Shown: piece after piece, positions 48,111-57,757 of the stretch
Position numbering within the stretch: the first letter of the stretch is position 1
Layout of the letters: every line of letters starts with the position of its first letter
Assembly (NCBI RefSeq): GCF_000003195.3
Contig: NC_012871.2
Coordinates: 42,574,434 to 42,638,433 of the forward strand
Direction of reading: 5' to 3'
From: Sorghum bicolor
Lineage: Eukaryota; Streptophyta; Magnoliopsida; Poales; Poaceae
Length of the DNA stretch: 64,000 nt
Notes under the pieces: generated by a model
The model's input: the letters and a program-made list of their open reading frames with translations, nothing else
What the model was told of the DNA's origin: nothing
Database searches by the model: none
Translations under genes and position numbers: made by a program

Positions 48111-50687
48111 CTAAGAAGATGGTGGAGGAGGCGGAGCTGTAGAGTCCCTCGGCGCGGCCACGTAACGAGCTGCATCATCTGAACTGTCGGCCGTCGAGGC
48201 GGAAGAGGTGGAGTGACCCTCTGAAACTGCAGGTGCTGGAGAAGCGGTCCGGGTCTGCTCTGGCGCTGTCACAGGCTGTGCTGGCTGCTCGAGTCCGGCT
48301 GACGAAGCTGGCACGGACTCGGTCGCTGTAGCTGTCGTAGCTGGTGCGGTAGAAGACGGTGCAAGCTGCTCGGACGACGCTACGGACGACGACAGAAGCT
48401 CTGTAGTGGTGACTGGCGCCGTAAAGACTGCAGGGGCCTGCAGAGGAGGAGGCGTAGGGTCACCAGTCAGAGCACTGTAGGTGAAGCTGAGGTGCGGATC
48501 TGTCTGTGAGTCCCACACAAGCTGTGACGCTGAAGCAGACTGAGGGGTGAAGCCTGAGCGGAGAGGGGTAAACTGCGGTACCTGCTCAAAGCCTGAAGAG
48601 ATAGCACCCTGAGAGACCTGGTGCTGTGGCGTCGTGAACGGCTGACTCTGAGCGGGTAGCTGGAGCGGCTGCTGAGACGGGCTCTGAGTCTGAGGCACAG
48701 GAGTCGGGGGTCTGACTGACGACGTGCCGGGAAGCTGTATCTGCGGTAGCTGAATCCCGGAGGCGGCCATGAGAGCGGCCATCATCGCTGTCTGCTGGGC
48801 CTGGAAAGCAAGCTGCTGCTCCTGAAAGGTGAGAAGCTGACGCTGGAGCTCATCCTGTCTGGCCTGCATGGCTGCATTAATGGCAGCCTGATCCCTGTCG
48901 CGCCTCGCCTGCTCCTCAGCTGCACGGCGCTGATCTGCCCTCATACCCTCCAAGATAGCAAGCAGGGCAGGGTCTGAAGCACTCGAAGAACCACCTGCCT
49001 CGTGATCATGAGCTCTGGGAGGAAGGTCAGTTACTGGCGGCTGATAGTCATCATCAGAACTGTCTGAGGCGAAGTCAAACTCGCCCTCTGCCTCTGCATC
49101 TGCAAACGCGCCAATAGCTGTATCCTGCTGCTCCTCTGTCTCCGCAACTGTCGCTGTACTGCGGGTGCCCCTAGGAGAAGGTGGGGGCACTGGTCTACGT
49201 GGAGCACGAGGAGGAGGAGCACCTCTGAGGTCGTGGTGCGCTCTCAGCATCTGTCGGGGGTCGTAGTGGGGGAAGACGGTGTCGGACTCTGTCAACTCCC
49301 TCTGCAAGTGAGCTGGCAGGGGCAGTGGCCTACCACGGAGTATAAGTAGGGTGATCCAATGTGCGTAGGGCAACTGACGCCGGCCCCTGAAGCTCTCTGA
49401 AATAGTGTCCTCTATCTCTGAGACAATAAGATCCCACAAGTCAAACTCTGTCTGCGAGATCAGATGAGCGACAAGCCACTGCTGCATACGAGTGAAACCG
49501 TCTCTGTAGCCTGTCCTGGGAAGAAGAGTCTTCCTCAACACAAAGTCGAGGATCCTGGCTGGGCGTGTCAAATCTGCCACTGTCCTGCTGGAGCCCTCCC
49601 CAAAGGGTGCACGGAAGCATGGAGCCACGAAGTCAACTGGTGGTATCTCACCACCGTGAGGACGACGAGGAGGATCCACGTTCCCGTAGCACAGCTGGTG
49701 AATCCTGGTGGGAGAGGCTTGCAGTCCAAGCACCTCTCTAGCCCTCTGAGCTGTCACTCTGTAGTCTGTCCCGGCCAGTGCGTAGTGGATATAGGTGTGA
49801 TCTGGAGAAATCCACACTGACGCATAGAACTCTCTGACCCACTGCTCGCAATAAGTACCTGGAAGTGCTAACAGCTCTGGGAGACCATGGAGGTAAGTAA
49901 AATACTGACGGATATCTGCCCCTACCATGTTCCCGAGAATCTCCAGGTCAATCACCCTGTGCTCTCTAAACTGTGACTGAGAGCGAACCAATGCCTCGTG
50001 AATGTCCTCCTGGACTATGGTGTAGAAGCGGGCACCGGCTCTGGGATCCCTGGCAGCTGGAAACCAAGTCGGAAAGGGAACGAACCGCAGCTGCTGGATC
50101 TCTCTGGCTGACACAAGGGTGAGATCCCTGTGAACCCTGACTGGCCTCTGGCGGGAAGCTGGAGTGCCTCTAGCCGGAGCGGCTCGAGCTGTGGAGGCGG
50201 ACTGTCCCTGCGTACCAGTCCGGGAAGTGGCCTGAGTACGAGCACGCGTCGACCTCCTCAGTGGCAGCTCCTGCTCCTGTCCCTCTGCTGGACCCTCTGC
50301 CTGGGTCTCCGTCTCTGTGTCCGTACCCTCCTGAGCCGGATCCCTAACCACAAGTCTAACCCTCTGTCCTCCAATCGTCACGGTCCCTGGAGGGGATCCA
50401 TGGAAAGCCTCTGCCTCAAGCACTGCACGCCTCTGACGTGGCGTGAGATCATCCCCGATCCTCAGAGAACCAGAACGACCACCCCTCTCGGCTGCCTCAG
50501 CTGCTGCTGCAACTGCCTCTGCGACCTCTGCATCTCTGTCACTGGCCTTGCGCTTCTTGGTGGCCAGCTTCTTTCCCTTGCCTTTCTCTGCCGCTGAGAA
50601 ACGGCGAGGAGGATCACCTCCACCATCGCCTCCTGGGGAACCTCCTGAGCCAGCTGTCGGGCCACTGACATTCTTCGTACGAGCCAT
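48111..50687 (-). CDS. Accessory ORF downstream of pol in the young Sirevirus (putative plant transposon domain)
   Basis: 858 codons, uninterrupted, on the same strand as gag-pol. The ATG at 50687 (MARTKNVSG) is the first ATG of the frame; the frame also extends upstream without one. The N-terminus is Gly/Pro-rich with a nuclear-localisation-like KKLATKKRK (39-47). An alpha-helical domain at about 190-470 has WVREFYASVWI, LAGTDYRVTAQRAREVLGL and RILDFVLRKTLLPR. I compare it with the 'putative plant transposon protein' family (PF20167-like). An acidic segment, a Gln-rich coiled coil and a long Ser/Thr/Pro/Gln tail follow. I see no convincing membrane helix, so an envelope function is not supported. 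The position matches the extra or env-like ORF of some Sireviruses. Function unknown. Confidence 0.7.
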   Translation of the reverse strand: MARTKNVSGPTAGSGGSPGGDGGGDPPRRFSAAEKGKGKKLATKKRKASDRDAEVAEAVAAAAEAAERGGRSGSLRIGDDLTPRQRRAVLEAEAFHGSPPGTVTIGGQRVRLVVRDPAQEGTDTETETQAEGPAEGQEQELPLRRSTRARTQATSRTGTQGQSASTARAAPARGTPASRQRPVRVHRDLTLVSAREIQQLRFVPFPTWFPAARDPRAGARFYTIVQEDIHEALVRSQSQFREHRVIDLEILGNMVGADIRQYFTYLHGLPELLALPGTYCEQWVREFYASVWISPDHTYIHYALAGTDYRVTAQRAREVLGLQASPTRIHQLCYGNVDPPRRPHGGEIPPVDFVAPCFRAPFGEGSSRTVADLTRPARILDFVLRKTLLPRTGYRDGFTRMQQWLVAHLISQTEFDLWDLIVSEIEDTISESFRGRRQLPYAHWITLLILRGRPLPLPAHLQRELTESDTVFPHYDPRQMLRAHHDLRGAPPPRAPRRPVPPPSPRGTRSTATVAETEEQQDTAIGAFADAEAEGEFDFASDSSDDDYQPPVTDLPPRAHDHEAGGSSSASDPALLAILEGMRADQRRAAEEQARRDRDQAAINAAMQARQDELQRQLLTFQEQQLAFQAQQTAMMAALMAASGIQLPQIQLPGTSSVRPPTPVPQTQSPSQQPLQLPAQSQPFTTPQHQVSQGAISSGFEQVPQFTPLRSGFTPQSASASQLVWDSQTDPHLSFTYSALTGDPTPPPLQAPAVFTAPVTTTELLSSSVASSEQLAPSSTAPATTATATESVPASSAGLEQPAQPVTAPEQTRTASPAPAVSEGHSTSSASTADSSDDAARYVAAPRDSTAPPPPPSS

Positions 50688-50737
50688 TGCAAAAAGAGTG
50701 TCCGACAATCAAAAGACTGACAATGGAGATTAACGCG

Positions 50738-51022
50738 CTGCAGGGAAACGACAAGATAGGATATATATAATCAATCATATTGACTAGAGATGAGATAAGC
50801 CTATGGATCGCAAGAAAAGATAAGATTAGGGCTCGAAGGCTTACGATCCGAAGACTGGACGCGTTCCGAAGGAGATGACACGATCGGAAACTTCCGGAGA
50901 CCTCCAAGCCACTCCTCAAGGTGCTATAGAGATAGAACAAATCAAATCGCTGTTGAAAACAACAATCTAATCTATTCATACGATAAAACAAACACTTTGA
51001 GAGTGAGATCCAAGAGACTTAC
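50738..51022 (-). promoter_or_regulatory. Probable 5' leader intron of the Sirevirus accessory ORF
   Basis: A consensus donor GTAAGT (51022-51017) and an acceptor TTTCCCTGCAG ending at 50738, 285 bp. The first ATG after splicing would be that at 50687. Inferred from consensus only. Confidence 0.4.
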
Positions 51023-51236
51023 CCCAAACCCTAACTCTTCGAGGAGAGAAGAGCACTGGCGAGGAGAGGGAAAGGGGGGGATTCCCTTAGCGGATCTGGC
51101 GCGAGGGAAGATTCCAAGAGCGCCGCGGAGGGCCGGGAATCGACGGCAGCGGCGGCGCTAGGGCAGGGCGAGGACGCGGGCGCGGCCAGAGAACGGAGAG
51201 GAAAAGAACCGGCCGCGAGAAACCCCTGGGCGCGGG

Positions 51237-51242
51237 TTATAT
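51237..51242 (-). promoter_or_regulatory. TATA-like box of the Sirevirus accessory ORF
   Basis: GGATATAACC on the minus strand in a GC-rich setting, just downstream of the palindrome cluster and about 220 bp before the putative leader intron. Confidence 0.35.
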
Positions 51243-51258
51243 CCGCCCGCCGCGGGGT

Positions 51259-51520
51259 CACCGGACGCTCTTTATGTTGCACCGGACGCGTCCGGTGACC
51301 ACCGGACTCATGCGCAGAGAGGTTTGCATTTTGGCATCGCACCGGACGATGGGCACCGGACGCTGGCTTTAGCGTCCGGTGCTTCAGGTGACGCCTGGTG
51401 AGCACCGGACGCACTTCACCGGACGCAACAGGGATACTGTTCCTGCGTCCGGTGAGTGCAGTCTGGCGCACTGCACCGCACCGGACGCTCAGAGGCAGCG
51501 TCCGGTGCATCGTCCGGTGC
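51259..51520. repeat. Second CACCGGACGC / GCGTCCGGTG palindrome cluster, upstream of the accessory ORF
   Basis: The same half-sites as in the LTRs, here internal, between the pol end (52040) and the accessory ORF start. The arrangement differs from the LTR cluster, so it is not a simple LTR copy. Confidence 0.85.
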
Positions 51521-52039
51521 TCCTCTGAGCACTTTTTCAACTAAGCTCCACTCCCGACTTTGACCCAACCAAGTTCCATCTTCAAAAGCACACAACTAAA
51601 CACCAAATGGAACTGGTATGAGTGACATCTCTCAAACCCTCAAGTTTTCACAAATAATTAGCCATAGGCTTAGTAGATTTTTTTTTTAGAAAATAGTTCG
51701 AGAAAATTACCAAGGAGCATCGTATGGCCATAAAGCTAGGGGCTTAAATCATAATGAGCTTGGAATGCTTCCCCTATCTATGGACGAACACAGCGGATGC
51801 TCAATAAATAACCGAAAAGAAAAGATCAACTAACAAGAATGCATATGAAATGAGTTGTAGTGCAATTCTTGAAAATAAACTAATGCTTGTCAAGTTTGAT
51901 CCAAGGTTAAGCTTTTTCACACACTCAAGGGGGTTATCTTAACCATGTTAGACAAGCCCTACATGCAAGTTGAATTTTTAGTTTTAGCATGCATGATATG
52001 CAAAGCAAAAATTATTTACAAGATTCAACACACAACTTT
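51521..52039 (-). other. Non-coding spacer between pol and the accessory ORF region
   Basis: AT-rich downstream of pol, with no supported gene. It joins the pol 3' end to the palindrome cluster. Confidence 0.45.
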
Positions 52040-55000
52040 TTATCTTTTAGTGAAGTTAGACATGTCAAGCACATTAAGTTCATTTCTCAACATACAAAAC
52101 CTAGCTTCATCTAGGGGTTTTGTGAAGATATCCGCTAATTGATTTTCCGTTCCCACATTCTCTAGGGTTATGTCACCTTTAGCAACGTGATCCCTAAGAA
52201 AGTGGTGGCGGATGTCAATATGTTTTGTGCGTGTGTGTTGAACCGGGTTGTTTGCAAGTTTTACGGCACTTTCGTTGTCACACAACAAGGGTACTTTGTC
52301 TAGCACTACTCCATAGTCTAGCAAAGTTTGTTTCATATAGAGTATTTGTGCACAACAAGCACCGGCGGCAATGTATTCCGCCTCGGCCGTTGACAAAGCA
52401 ACACTATTTTGTTTCTTTGACATCCAAGAGACAAGTGATCTACCTAGGAAATGGCACCCTCCGGATGTGCTTTTTCTATCAATCCGGCACCCGGCATAAT
52501 CCGAATCGGAATAGCCTACAAGTTGGAATCTTGCACCTTTGGGATACCACAAGCCTAGGCAAGGTGTGTATTTTAGATACCTAAGAATTCTCTTGACCGC
52601 AATCAAGTGAGATTCCATAGGCATTGCTTGATACCTAGCACACATACACACACTAAACATTATATCGGGCCTAGATGCGGTGAGGTAGAGTAGACTTCCT
52701 ATCATGGAACGATAGAGAGTCTTGTCAATAGGGTTACCTCCCTCATCCAAGTCGAGATGCCCATTTGATGCCATGGGAGTCTTGATTGGCTTGCAATCCA
52801 TCATCTTGAATCTCTTGAGAAGATCTTAAGTATACTTCTCTTGAGAGATAAAGACCCCTTCCTTCATTTGCTTGACTTGAAATCCTAGGAAGAAGGATAG
52901 CTCGCCAATCATGGACATCTCAAACTCCTTGGACATCAAATCACCAAATTCCTTGCAAAAATCTTCATTAGTAGAGCCAAAAATAATATCATCGACATAA
53001 ACTTGGCAAATGAAGATTTCCCCATTCATTTTCTTGGTGAAGAGTGTTGTGTCAACTTTTCCAATTTTGAAGCCCTTCTCAATGAGGAAGTCCCTAAGTC
53101 TCTCATACCAAGCTCTAGGAGCTTGCTTGAGACCATAGAGAGCCTTGGACAACCGGTAGACATGCTTGGGGTACCTAGGGTCTTCAAAACCGGGGGGTTG
53201 CTCAACATAGACAAGCTCATTAATATAACCATTTAAAAAAGCACTTTTCACATCCATTTGAAATAATTTGATATCATGACTAGATGCATATGCAAGTAGG
53301 ATACGGATTGCTTCAAGTCTTGCCACCGGTGCAAAGGTTTCACCGAAGTCAAGACCTTCCACTTGTGAAAAGCCTTTTGCCACAAGTCTTGCCTTGTTGC
53401 GCACCACTTTGCCTTGATCATCCTTCTTGTTGCGGAAGACCCACTTTGTTCCAATCACTCTTGCATCTTTGGGTCGCTCTTCAAGTGTCCATACTTGGTT
53501 GCGAGTGAAGTTATTCAACTCCTCTTGCATGGCCATGATCCAATCCGCATCACGAAGAGCTTCCTCTATAGTCTTTGGTTCATCTTCAAGAGACACAAAA
53601 GCGTGATGTTCAATAAATAAAGCATGTCTAGAACGAGTAGTTACACCACGTGATGGACTCCCGATGATGAGATCTTGAGAGTGATCTTGGAGGAGATGTG
53701 ATGTTCTTCTTGGTGCCACTTGAGGAGTTGGTTGGGGAGCATCAACATCTTGTGCTTGTGCCACCGATTGCTCATGAGTGACTTGGGTGTCTTCATGAGC
53801 ATCTCTCACATCCTTGTCTTCATCTTGTGAACTTTGTGAGGTGGATGGTGGCTCAATGATTTGTACATCATCATCATCTTCTTTTGGCTTGATGTCTCCC
53901 ACCGGCATGTTCTTCATGGCATCCCTCAATGGTTCACCACCTACATCATCAAGATTATCACTTGCTCCTTGGGAGCCATTAGTTTCATCAAATTCAACAT
54001 CAAATGTTTCTTCAACCATCTTTGTGGCATGGTTGAAAACTCTATATGCTTTGGACTTTGATGAATAGCCAACCAAGTAGCCGATATCACATCTTCTTTG
54101 GAATTTTCCCAAGTGTTGGCGCTTCTTGTATATGTAGCACTTGCATCCAAACACTCTAAAGAATGAGACATCGGGCTTCTTCCCATTGAGCAACTCATAT
54201 GGTGTCTTCTCTAGGAACTTGTGAGGAAAGAGCCGGTTTGATGCATAGCATGCGGTGTTGATTGCCTCGGCCCACATCTTCTCCGAAGTGTTGTACTCAT
54301 CTAACATTGTTCTTGCCAAGGTGATCAATGTCCGGTTCTTTCTTTCTACAACCCCATTTTGTTGTGGTGTGTATGTTGAGGAGAACTCATGCTTGATTCC
54401 CACTTCATCACAATACTCTTCAATGTTGGTGTTGTCAAATTCTTTGCCATTGTCACTTCTAATTTTCTTGATCTTCACGTCAAATTGATTTTGGGCATTC
54501 TTTGCAAATTTCTTGAAGATTGATGCAACTTCGGCCTTGTCTTGCAAGAAGAATGTCCAAGTGTACCGTGAGTAATCATCAACTATGACCAAGCAATATT
54601 TGTTGCCTCCAAGACTAGCATATGTGGTTGGTCCGAACAAATCCATGTGAAGTAGCTCAAGCACTCTTGAAGTAGAGAGATAGGCTTTGGTTGGATGAGT
54701 ATTTGCAACTTGTTTGCCCGCTTGACATGCACTACAAAGCTTGTCCTTCTCAAATGTCACATCCTTCAAGCCTCTAATCAATTCTTTCTTCATCAACTTC
54801 TTGAGTGTGCCCATTCCAACATGTGCTAACCTTCTATGCCACAACCACCCAAGCGAAGTTTTGGTGAACAAGCAAGTTTTGACATCAACTTCATTTGATG
54901 AGAAATCAACTACATATAAGTTGTTGTGTCGGAAGCCTTTGAATATCACTTCATTGTCATCTTCCTTGGTCACAATTACTTCCTTCTTCTTGAATAGGCA

Positions 55001-55267
55001 TTCAAATCCAAGATCACAAAGTTGTCCAACCGAGAGCAAGTTGAAACTCAAAGATTGCACATAGAGCACATTGGTGATGGAGTTGTCATTTGATATAGCA
55101 ACTTTTCCTAGACCCTTGACTTTCCCTTTTGAATTGTCACCAAATGTGATCTTCTCTTGGTTGTCAACATCTTCATCAAGAGAGGTGAACATCTGGGGAT
55201 CTCCGGTCATATGTTGAGTGCAACCACTATCAATTACCCAATGTGATCCACCGGTCTTGTAGTTCAC
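52040..55267 (-). pseudogene. Sirevirus pol (protease, integrase, RT, RNase H) with one premature stop
   Basis: One frame from 55267 to 52040, broken only by a TAA at 52826-52824. The protease has IDSGCTQHM (Asp13). The gag-pre-integrase HRRLAHVG is at 144-151 and the CSACQAG knuckle part at 178-184. Integrase catalytic residues are Asp209 (HMDLFGP), Asp272 (RSDNG) and Glu308 (VVERKNR). RT spans about 600-810 with YVDD at 757-760. After the stop, RNase H follows with YSDSDYAGC, STAEAEYIA, CDNESA and LADIFTKPLDE. The frame begins GTG directly after a TAG and differs from the gag frame, so expression needs frameshifting, reinitiation or splicing. The stop separates RT from RNase H; the rest looks intact. 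Confidence 0.85.
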
Positions 55268-55281
55268 CTACACACAAGAGA

Positions 55282-57705
55282 TCAAGCTTGAGATTTAGGG
55301 ACCCACATTTGCTTAGGGCCCTTGACCTTCTCAACTAGTTGCTTTGGCACCCAAATCTCCTTTGGCCTTTGCTTGTTTGGTGGCCCCATGAAGCTAACCT
55401 TGACCTTGCCACTCTTGTCTTTCCTTACAATGTAGTGAGCATTGAAGGCAAATGGTCTTGCATGCTTGGGCAAGGGTGGTGGTAGTGGTGCCTTGCACTC
55501 ATGAGCAAAGTGTCCTTCTTGACCACACTCAAAACATCTCTTTGGCTTTGGCTTGCTTGCTTGATCATGAGTGGCTAGAGATTTGATGAGCTTTGTTTGA
55601 TGAGCCTTATATCCAATCCCACTTTTGTCCATCTTCATGACGGTGTTCATGAAAAGCTCACTTTGAAGATCCTTCCCTTTAGTGAACTTGGCTAACCCCA
55701 TGATTAGGTGTTCCTTCTCTTTCTTGAGCTTGTTGTTCTCTTGAGTTAGCTTCTTGATGATTGGGTCATTGGTGCTAGCTAACTCATCCAAGATGAATGT
55801 CTCATCTTCTTCTTGCTTGTCATACATCAAACCAAGCTTAAGATATTGATTTTCTTCCTTAAGTAACTTGTTCTCATATGCAAGCTTCTTGTCTTGATCA
55901 AGTGACTCAATCACAATTGTCTTGTGCTTGGCTTGATCTTGCAACTCTTTCTTGAGCATGACAATTTCATCCTTGAGCTTGATAGTGTCCTCATAGTTCT
56001 CGGCCACCACCACTTTCTTGCCCTTGCAATCAACACATTTGCTTGTGCTCTCCACAAGTAAGTCATCACAAGATGTGGCTACATCAAGCTTACCAACATT
56101 GTTAGTAGCAACATGTGTTTCATCAATTGCAAGTTCATAAGCAATCTCTAGGTTGTCATAGTTTGCTTTTAGAGTTGTTAGTTCTTCTTTCATTGCTCTA
56201 TATCTAGTGATAAGCTCATCATGAACACTCTCAAGTTTATCATGTTTTTCTTTGAGCTCTTTTAGAGAGAGTTTGAGCTCCTTGAGCTTAGTGGTCATGA
56301 TCTCATTTTGTTCTCTAAGCTCATCACTAGGGTTAAGCTTTGCTAGAAGTGTCTCATTTTCAAGTTCAAGCTTTTCATTTTCACATCTAGTCTTTCTTAT
56401 GACTTTTGTGTATTTGTTAAGCAATTTTACAAGTTCATCATAAGAAGGTGATTCATATTCACTATCACTCTCACTACTCTCATCCTCACTTTGTACCTTC
56501 CGGTCACCCTTAGCCATAAGGCATAGATGTGTAGAGGATGTAGATGGTGGTGAAGATGATGGTGATGGAGCATCAATGGCAATGGCGGCAACCTTCTCAT
56601 CATCACTATCATTGCCGGATGAATCACCACTTGAGCTTTCAATGTCGGTGAGCCAATCACCAACAATATAAGCCTTGCCATTCTTTTTCTTGTAGTGCTC
56701 CTTCTTCTTGCCACCTTTCTTCTTGTATTGCTTCTTGTCATTTTTCTCGTCATCACTTGAGTCATCTTGCTCTTTGTTCTTCTTCTTGTACTTGTCCTTC
56801 TTGGGCTTTGGACATTGATCAGCAAGATGACCAAGCTCACCACAATTGTAGCAATCCATCTCGGAGATGGGCTTCCTCTTGCTACTTGTGAAGAACTTCT
56901 TCTTCTTGGAGTCAAAGTTGACTCCATTCTTGTTGAGCTTCTTCAACATTTTTGTGGTCCTTCTCACCATGAGGGCAATAGATGCATCATCATCACTTGA
57001 AGTTGATGACTCAACTTCAATCTTCTTGGCTTTGCTCTTGTGAGAAGCTTTGAGAGCCAAGTCCTTCTTTTCTTTCTTGGCCGATGAAGAGCCATCTTGA
57101 GGATTCATGTGCATGTACATCTCATGAGCATTGATCTTTCCCAATATGGTGGTTGGTGTAGCGGTGGAAAGATCGCCTTGATGAAGCACGGTTACTATGT
57201 GCCCATATTTCTCAATGGGAAGCACACATAGTATCTTCCTTGCTACATCCGCCGTACTCATTTGTGTAAGCCCGAGTCCATTTAGCTCCTCTACAATGAC
57301 ATTCAAGCGAGAATACATTTCATTAGCATTTTCTTTAGGAAGCATTTCAAAAGTATTAAGCTTGTTCATCACTAGGTGATACCGTTCCTCGCGTTCACTC
57401 TTAGTTCCCTCATGGAGCGCACAAAGTTCCTTCCAAAGTTCATTGGCGGTTTTGTGACTCCGAACACGGTTGAACACCTCTTTGCAAAGACCTCTAAAGA
57501 TGTGGTTTTTGGCCTTTGCATTCCACTTCTCGTTTTCTTGCTCTTGTGGAGTAAGAGCGGTGGCTCTTTCCGGAGGGGCAAACCCTTCGGTCGCGGCTTT
57601 TAGGCACTTTGTATCGCATGCCTCTAGGTATGACTCCATCCGTATTTTCCAATACGGGAAGTCATCCCCATCGAACATGGGTGGCGGTCCATCCCCGTTA
57701 GACAT
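55282..57705 (-). CDS. Sirevirus gag, intact
   Basis: 807 codons from the ATG at 57705, about 40 bases after the primer site. The N-terminal MFDGDDFPYWKIRM and the UBN2-type core (TANELWKELCALHEG) are typical copia gag. The zinc knuckle CYNCGELGHLADQC is at 285-298. Long charged coiled-coil stretches fill 430-680. A second knuckle CFECGQEGHFAHEC is at 724-737. The end motif IWVPKQL...MWVPK is shared with the plus-strand Sirevirus gag. Gag forms the particle and binds element RNA. No break is visible. Confidence 0.85.
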   Translation of the reverse strand: MSNGDGPPPMFDGDDFPYWKIRMESYLEACDTKCLKAATEGFAPPERATALTPQEQENEKWNAKAKNHIFRGLCKEVFNRVRSHKTANELWKELCALHEGTKSEREERYHLVMNKLNTFEMLPKENANEMYSRLNVIVEELNGLGLTQMSTADVARKILCVLPIEKYGHIVTVLHQGDLSTATPTTILGKINAHEMYMHMNPQDGSSSAKKEKKDLALKASHKSKAKKIEVESSTSSDDDASIALMVRRTTKMLKKLNKNGVNFDSKKKKFFTSSKRKPISEMDCYNCGELGHLADQCPKPKKDKYKKKNKEQDDSSDDEKNDKKQYKKKGGKKKEHYKKKNGKAYIVGDWLTDIESSSGDSSGNDSDDEKVAAIAIDAPSPSSSPPSTSSTHLCLMAKGDRKVQSEDESSESDSEYESPSYDELVKLLNKYTKVIRKTRCENEKLELENETLLAKLNPSDELREQNEIMTTKLKELKLSLKELKEKHDKLESVHDELITRYRAMKEELTTLKANYDNLEIAYELAIDETHVATNNVGKLDVATSCDDLLVESTSKCVDCKGKKVVVAENYEDTIKLKDEIVMLKKELQDQAKHKTIVIESLDQDKKLAYENKLLKEENQYLKLGLMYDKQEEDETFILDELASTNDPIIKKLTQENNKLKKEKEHLIMGLAKFTKGKDLQSELFMNTVMKMDKSGIGYKAHQTKLIKSLATHDQASKPKPKRCFECGQEGHFAHECKAPLPPPLPKHARPFAFNAHYIVRKDKSGKVKVSFMGPPNKQRPKEIWVPKQLVEKVKGPKQMWVPKSQA

Positions 57706-57743
57706 CTTTCTCTAGGCGGTGAAGCCTAAATAATGAGCACTAG

Positions 57744-57755
57744 GCTCCGATACCA
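57744..57755 (-). other. Primer-binding site (initiator Met tRNA) of the young Sirevirus
   Basis: TGGTATCGGAGC on the minus strand, two bases after the 5' LTR. It is one base different from the common form. Confidence 0.75.
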
Positions 57756-57757
57756 AT

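Noticed and set aside
48111..50687. Calling the extra ORF an envelope protein
   Set aside because: I see no signal peptide or convincing membrane helix. Position alone is not enough.
50688..50708. Upstream extension of the Sirevirus accessory ORF
   Set aside because: The extension begins at TTG, not ATG. The first ATG is at 50687.
51031..51540. Open frame of 169 codons upstream of the Sirevirus accessory ORF
   Set aside because: It translates the palindrome cluster and the GC-rich leader and shows no protein family pattern. It lies where a promoter and leader intron are more likely.
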